A stretch of DNA of 18,575 nucleotides from an uncultured Collinsella sp. (lineage in GTDB: Bacteria > Actinomycetota > Coriobacteriia > Coriobacteriales > Coriobacteriaceae): positions 1 to 18,575 of the forward strand of contig UQTN01000034.1 in the NCBI GenBank assembly GCA_900543945.1, written 5' to 3'. The position numbers were made by a program, and so were the translations under genes. This document shows positions 16,701 to 18,575 of this stretch, piece after piece. The notes below the pieces were generated by a model. That model did no database searches. It saw only the letters and a program-made list of their open reading frames with translations, and was not told where the DNA came from. The first letter of the stretch is position 1; every line of letters begins with the position of its first letter.

Positions 16701-18521
16701 GGGAAGGAAGTCGACTTTGGCTGGGACAGCTATATGGCTGCTGGCGGCTCGATGAAGGGGCTCGGTAAGAGCATCCTCTTCAATGGTGCCGACGGAAGGT
16801 TGCCCCAGGGCAGCCAGCTTGCGCTCATCGATGCGAACGTTGACGGCCGGGCCGGTGGCAGAGAGTATCACTATACGGTGGGCGAAGGCGGAGCAACGAG
16901 CGTTTCCCTGAGCGGAAACGACGGCTTTAAGGATTCTGCGGGCAATCCATATCAGGAGCGATGGCTGAGCGAGATTTTGGATGTGTCGGCCACACAGGAT
17001 GGCGCCGGCACATGGACCGTGTGTGATAACGAGGCAGAGGCGACCGCTAAAGCGAAACTCGATGGCAAGTGGACGCTGTTTAAGGTTGCGGGTGCTGACG
17101 TTCCCAGCAACAGTCGCTATACGCTAGAGGTGCCTAAGGATAACGGCAAGGAGCAGCGTGCGTCGGAGAGCGTCTACCTAGTTGTCAACGTGCCCAAGTC
17201 GGGCGACGGCGTGACGCAAGCTAATATCAACGGTTTTACGGCTTCGTCTATTGACTCGAATTCTTCGGGTGCCCGCATATCTTGGAATCTGCATCATGTT
17301 TTACGCACCGATGGCAGCGACGATATTCAAAACAGTACGGCATCGACATACAGTATCTTGTCCAATTATGAGCAGAATGTAGTCGACAAAAAAGATGGGG
17401 CGTGCATTCCGGTTTCGAAGTCGGAGGACGGTGCCGCCTACGTTCTTTCTCTCGATGTCATGGATACGGTTACGTTTAGCCCGAGCCAATACTATACAGA
17501 GAGCGACCATCTGTTCTATCAGCTCGATACATCGCTGTGTCGCTATGGCGCCAACAACAACCTAATGGGAGTAAGCAGTTTCCCGAGCGGAACTTCGGCG
17601 ATTGCGAAGTTCTATGTTGCCATCGGCAATCAGAACTACAGGTGGAATGGCAGCGATTGGGAGCCGTATGACGCTTCGACGCCTGCGTTTACACAGATTG
17701 TGACGGATACGGGTGATGACTCACTGAGGCTCACGCTCGACCATGACCTTGCCGGAATCCGCAAGCGTGCAGCGGGCGGATCCTTTACCGTGCGTACGGT
17801 AGTGGAAGAGATTCGCCTTACGCCGGACGGCTGCAACAAGGTTATCTCCCTGTCCAAGCAGTCTGGCGAGGACGCCTGTACCAAGATGTCCTATACCGCC
17901 AAGCTTTCGACGCGCGATTCTGGTCTTGCCACCTCGAGCCTGGCGATGACGAAGCGCGGCAACGTTGGATACTATCGCATGGACACGGGTGATACGACCA
18001 TTACGCTATCGGCGCCTGAGAAGTCGCAGCTTGGCATTAACGTGGACGACCTGCGTCCGATCGCGAATGGCACGATTGGTCTGGGTGCCACGTATGAACT
18101 GGGTGGACTCAGCAACGCCGCCGAGGCAATTGCGAACGCAGACTCTGTTGTGTACACGCTCGCGCTTCAGCGCCGCGGAACCGACGGCACGTATGAGAGC
18201 GTAACGGATGATATCTCCAACTACGTAACAGTGACGGAGAGTAAGCTTGCCGCGGTCGCTCCCTCCGGTAGCACGATCACCTTCACTGACTCGAAGGAGA
18301 ACGGCAAGTTCCGAACACAGAACGGCGACACCACGTTTAACCTGCCCTTTACCGTTAAGGTCAACACGCAGGCTGAACAGCGTGATCAGTTCTACGCGAA
18401 CTATCGTCTGGTGATGACGGCGAGCCTAGTCACGGGCAGCACGGCGAGTGCAACGCCTCAATCGCCCGACTATGTGACCTACACGCTCACGAGGGTGAAC
18501 CTCAACGGCATCGATCACTAG
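7788..18521 (+). CDS. Giant secreted GLUG-repeat surface protein (3577 residues)
   Basis: One uninterrupted frame of 10.7 kb. Residues 1-29 form a signal peptide with a clear AVA-A cleavage site (27-30). C21 in LQAC could instead act as a weak lipobox. Residues 65-132 are an Asp/Ala/Ser-rich acidic linker. About 25 GLUG-like motifs (GGLVG, GGLIG, GGLFG) fall in clusters near residues 405-685, 915-1155, 1870-1920 and 2230-2610; beta-solenoid folding is the usual inference for such repeats. Cap-like motifs recur: F-x-GFG-x4-PF-x-G at 211-223 and 1797-1809, and LNGNGHTI near 878 with IDGNGATI near 2200. Residues 1200-1680 and 2640-3577 lack GLUG motifs, the latter being a beta-rich tail. It ends NLNGIDH with no LPxTG, membrane helix or basic tail. 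The start is the ATG at 7788 behind AGAGG. It is last in the surface operon. Adhesion or a surface stalk is inference. Confidence 0.88.
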   Translation: MRTAKRILAEFMTVVMVLQACSPTVVAVAAGWQNISNEIAAASAKALDTAEGGETNGDVTIGSGSSDTGADSDSAGDDAAKDDAAAGDTTDSAMGSDSTGDQTEGDDAADDAAADDAEQDADDATSEDAEAQAGATITDLKKLVELLKANGAENIVLKEDNSGIKSLNVKSSEAFAALSNADASLYYDAQIKVIITGDAKLTESANNGMSFQGFGSDEHPFEGRIYRSLNGADSPVELTTDRTVFNSLKLTDQNNMVKMKWVGATSYSAPMVASKVSGAENSEESKTLNASVDIAGPVDKKDDTTSVLTAPLLGETTGYLAAKVTYSFTGSHKILKVNATGNIGLIGNTVESGALTVESVTFPNDLASGGTVETSSDNAGLLVGEVKDGATLSVGTLTNVPAATVQSTSGFAGGVVGLVGSSAGAMVNVTEALDLHALTVKGTTASGGFIGKAANLTLTVGTDNSGKDASGNAITIKPARAVGSSSAGTYAGGLIGDASFAGKFTINGDIFDFGEGVDLSVSNTSVAPSAGGLFGELDISNGDVTVSGGSYTSTLQNGTDNNNSVRGNYGGLVGKLWGRKDGEALRAFTVQDGAAVSFGVGSNGKLTYAGGLVGYLGEGNGSPNESAVVIDDATVTCATSGYASNSGKYGGAVGVVDTKNVLEVRGLKVETAGNATIGGSNGGFAGVVGSSWRGIVKFSGVTDLSDARFAENDHTAQLVYENFNSLIFAAGSGSDGGATAGDITKWQYKRPTTQVKIDDIYSYGQVIRLGSGLSNDLITINDSHQCIFKSNLVKTGGAFVLAGVDDFAKLAITWQTSGYFSAVEDVADDNFAQIPSTNITLSADINLSGTGLTGLTKDRQPKEQAGVNENNHSFTATLNGNGHTISLAVGEPYGMRGNSEVSATSDGNGKIYRHGRLGLFAAINGATVSDVTIAGSMKFDNGAAIDAGSLAGTIAGGLTLSGATCKTNIACDDTFANDVNINDVNIGGIAGSVSTASTVTFGGSSKAQATIAATKTLNGNIRIGGAIGYVGDYASTFNVTGLEAGGKIETGNCASGKIAQVGGLIGCIAQGKQENVTNKTNVATVNIAGLVFDSFAMSVGKNGDKLNGAGGLLGYSWGNAVVTIGDNSVNKDVNSYALRTTKASITAENSKELGGLVYAASGHWVINDYAIDLSGATINASNAEMLGLLVGRGSRVADGIYGSEPYAGLYLEDKAYWGTAYRVEGIHVAEAKSIKKFDEWVGDGRKPGSKLIDAEWNTVVSLHTKDDVNNGKLDMSGNPGSDNSYHNRTDFGNSRKTNAWTRYYYNLDKAYTVVGSNSKNSSASSWMDRPEYLLLWCACLYAPPAIQGYIIPGNREIFKGNNIGTNGSEGVAINLEGYSFYPTNPTSNSTVTVKNATITFHYSDIKAEQEGNKKNNEATQHENMHCALIRTHTGDLKVENVTLAGTVGSVVSDWGSSSGALVCRYIYGPVKKTNVAQITINGLVLDGLAVDGVTNATQYAPLLINQMQTLVNLDAKNISVTDSYNNGTKKKIAATSLFGELGVGDKANQVIAKFEKISLPSQTDNSIFTHASLLESFGYATGGTGSADYTFTADAAQNDKVTYGSEIDRKGTEYSGKQLWYYDEATYGTPNGLVKAGDKTANVDAPVFGDYLPYVYKGKATESNVQYHEIKVNQRIPKLITGCGTYGDPYTVKDATEMNAIANYINNSVALDGWEVTIAADQSALCTRRSDQSTNNEVTYVYKQANGTDKKWERKIGDKTDPEQTLSDETVRRYIQSAYYSIEPDKDSKITVDAASFGGFGNKANPFRGVIVGDLGASTATIEIENNKGELRGLVPYSYGSVVRNLNINYVNESAAITYSAKDADGAPTAFFGGVIGCILGGDNIIDGVVVNGATADNPTTGFTVTGGGTKSHLVPVGGYVGAIAGGGVIFRNMSGTSWRAGTSDKSQGLGTGNFRQYDNPYVGRVIDGYAFSEGCKVENGNASYKINELTNKGTACVTTTGTDNKYIGTDAEAPVTTVENAQGLLVLSAIISSGAGAGAAHTDYANYGVFRGSKAYWGSDKQDPAINGYLFGNKEYGKVRNASYDCVGKPASAAGDFETAKNDDQKAPGKQGWHGPLDHDDDVNSPYLVASYAADYQTGYVCASKSIGMSLEFKENATYDMTGYGTGYVGLSGRYYSNACSSNEASTDRDRITPHVATIDGNGATITVGAKDATYGVVEYADDDYKVSGVGGLFSTVMFTSTNVGQSVTANDGAQVKDLTFSNCNVSLTYKDANGSIASGPASNDLIGTGLLAGATANYDGNTRGVYRNVQMKNCTVLGAKSVGGLLGSSGRTSRRTDNDVTYMVNFGSGTQAPANLYDCSYSGLSVTGEKYVGGYVGAIASPCSVWTTAATGVYEKTIGKNSTITATGTTPYVGGVFGYTSSNVSVNTKIGITEAVASSTAVISGVNVLATGSNTDKYMGAGGVVGSAYRGVISISNVRIDAGGDAKSAIIGDATGTNNSIRNAGGLIGEVTSSGSPNTYWFEDCSVENINIAGTDQCSGGLIGYYFSNVNIACNNIAIECATIKGRWSGGLLGAINSGADVINVTNTKVSNTTFGGTSNGGIAGDGRGQFHLVNVLMDSNTYKLGSKQGVLLGEVDTNGYSLSAAGVNVKLGNGKTTRDLPPMVYTTNTAAVNRKTYIAFGDYKDTLRAPDEGTTLYGADDTATTAASPYVTTSPVSTLAVRASDNDTTDRYLFGDGATIDTAATVQSEAGTGVADRYTYTNIGGINDNGAYQNKSSYDASSVASKFNSNNDTSSNQATTDFSVLVISGNDNTTVKSYLNIVTNGGFSDACRLNNENGTNPHVTAKAEVFQLKDGVFVKDDDASNNPTLRVVNNGKNNMSFSPSSDWDNGKGRFTLLTVTFTEAGQSYNVQVPIIVKRKLEIDFTATYDYGTKFKESDYANLGKDAHVLTSFGEPMTGLLTWTYNSANGKEVDFGWDSYMAAGGSMKGLGKSILFNGADGRLPQGSQLALIDANVDGRAGGREYHYTVGEGGATSVSLSGNDGFKDSAGNPYQERWLSEILDVSATQDGAGTWTVCDNEAEATAKAKLDGKWTLFKVAGADVPSNSRYTLEVPKDNGKEQRASESVYLVVNVPKSGDGVTQANINGFTASSIDSNSSGARISWNLHHVLRTDGSDDIQNSTASTYSILSNYEQNVVDKKDGACIPVSKSEDGAAYVLSLDVMDTVTFSPSQYYTESDHLFYQLDTSLCRYGANNNLMGVSSFPSGTSAIAKFYVAIGNQNYRWNGSDWEPYDASTPAFTQIVTDTGDDSLRLTLDHDLAGIRKRAAGGSFTVRTVVEEIRLTPDGCNKVISLSKQSGEDACTKMSYTAKLSTRDSGLATSSLAMTKRGNVGYYRMDTGDTTITLSAPEKSQLGINVDDLRPIANGTIGLGATYELGGLSNAAEAIANADSVVYTLALQRRGTDGTYESVTDDISNYVTVTESKLAAVAPSGSTITFTDSKENGKFRTQNGDTTFNLPFTVKVNTQAEQRDQFYANYRLVMTASLVTGSTASATPQSPDYVTYTLTRVNLNGIDH
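7980..8183 (+). other. Acidic low-complexity linker of the giant protein
   Basis: Residues 65-132 are almost entirely Asp, Ala, Ser, Gly, Thr and Glu, with recurring DDAA and DDAAA words. The linker lies between the signal peptide and the first folded region (ITDLKKLVELLKANG). It is likely a disordered, negatively charged spacer. The GAT/GAC-GCC repetition could also expand or contract. Confidence 0.8.
10716..10745 (+). repeat. Perfect 15-bp tandem duplication inside the giant gene
   Basis: AACGATGTGAACATT occurs twice back to back (10716-10730 and 10731-10745), in frame, encoding NDVNI twice just before a GGIAG motif. Two perfect copies point to a recent slippage or duplication event. Confidence 0.9.
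11401..12480 (+). other. Lower-GC, GLUG-poor segment within the giant gene
   Basis: Hand counts of eighteen consecutive 60-base rows average about 48% GC (range 37-62). Sample rows elsewhere in the gene give 52-68%. The encoded residues (about 1205-1565) are unusually rich in Tyr, Trp, Asn, Lys and Cys and nearly free of GLUG motifs. A7 (12198-12204) and A8 (12372-12379) runs lie here. The frame stays open throughout. Confidence 0.6.
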
Positions 18522-18524
18522 TTC

Positions 18525-18542
18525 CGAAGCCAACTAGCTTCG
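18525..18542 (+). other. Small hairpin directly after the giant gene
   Basis: CGAAGC (18525-18530) and GCTTCG (18537-18542) pair around CAACTA. It begins three bases after the stop codon and precedes the stronger terminator stem. Confidence 0.45.
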
Positions 18543-18547
18543 CAAAG

Positions 18548-18575
18548 GGGGCGGCAACCACCCGGTTGCCGCCCC
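18548..18575 (+). terminator. Terminator stem of the surface operon (T-tract beyond window)
   Basis: A perfect 12-bp GC-rich stem (18548-18559 with 18564-18575) with loop ACCC ends exactly at the window edge. A T-run would be expected in the next bases, which are not visible. Its position 26 bases after the stop fits an intrinsic terminator. Confidence 0.75.

Noticed and set aside
18400..18521. Sortase anchor at the giant protein's C-terminus
   Set aside because: The last 40 residues contain no LPxTG-like motif, hydrophobic helix or basic tail.

Overview
The window reads as a chromosomal segment of a high-GC Gram-positive gut bacterium, most likely Coriobacteriia (Collinsella-like). The grounds are GC-rich codon use, the gene style (pantothenate kinase III, an Fe-S old-yellow-enzyme family flavoprotein, a DUF4143 ATPase, a very large GLUG-repeat surface protein) and a CCA-encoding initiator tRNA. 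This taxonomic call is inference; no 16S or other marker gene is present.

Layout. 1-299 (minus) is the 5' part of coaX. It is divergent from an initiator tRNA-Met at 496-572, which has its own clear promoter (436-464) and terminator (582-611). 661-878 is a non-coding array of three tandem palindromes built on AATCTGTAACA/TGTTACAGATT. 1020-3050 is a complete two-part flavoenzyme: FMN TIM barrel, [4Fe-4S] cluster and FAD/NAD(P) domain, closed by a strong terminator. 3147-3250 holds five identical 12-bp repeats at an exact 23-bp period, ending at a putative promoter for a DUF4143-type ATPase (3310-4614). 4615-4856 is an intergenic control region with two perfect inverted repeats and extended -10 candidates.

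4857-18521 is a tightly packed, same-strand, four-gene unit. It encodes three single-pass membrane-anchored surface proteins that share an N-terminal plan: charged cytoplasmic tail, one TM helix, then an aromatic-Phe motif and a beta-rich ectodomain. These are followed by a 3577-residue secreted protein with about 25 GLUG-like repeats. A strong hairpin follows the last stop at the window edge. I infer a cell-surface assembly: the small proteins would be membrane-tethered subunits or anchors resembling TasA/camelysin-type precursors, and the giant protein an extended stalk or adhesin. No sortase, SipW-type peptidase or LPxTG motif lies in the window, so attachment and processing are unexplained. 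This operon is the best candidate for an undescribed system. The 23-bp repeat array is the second best.
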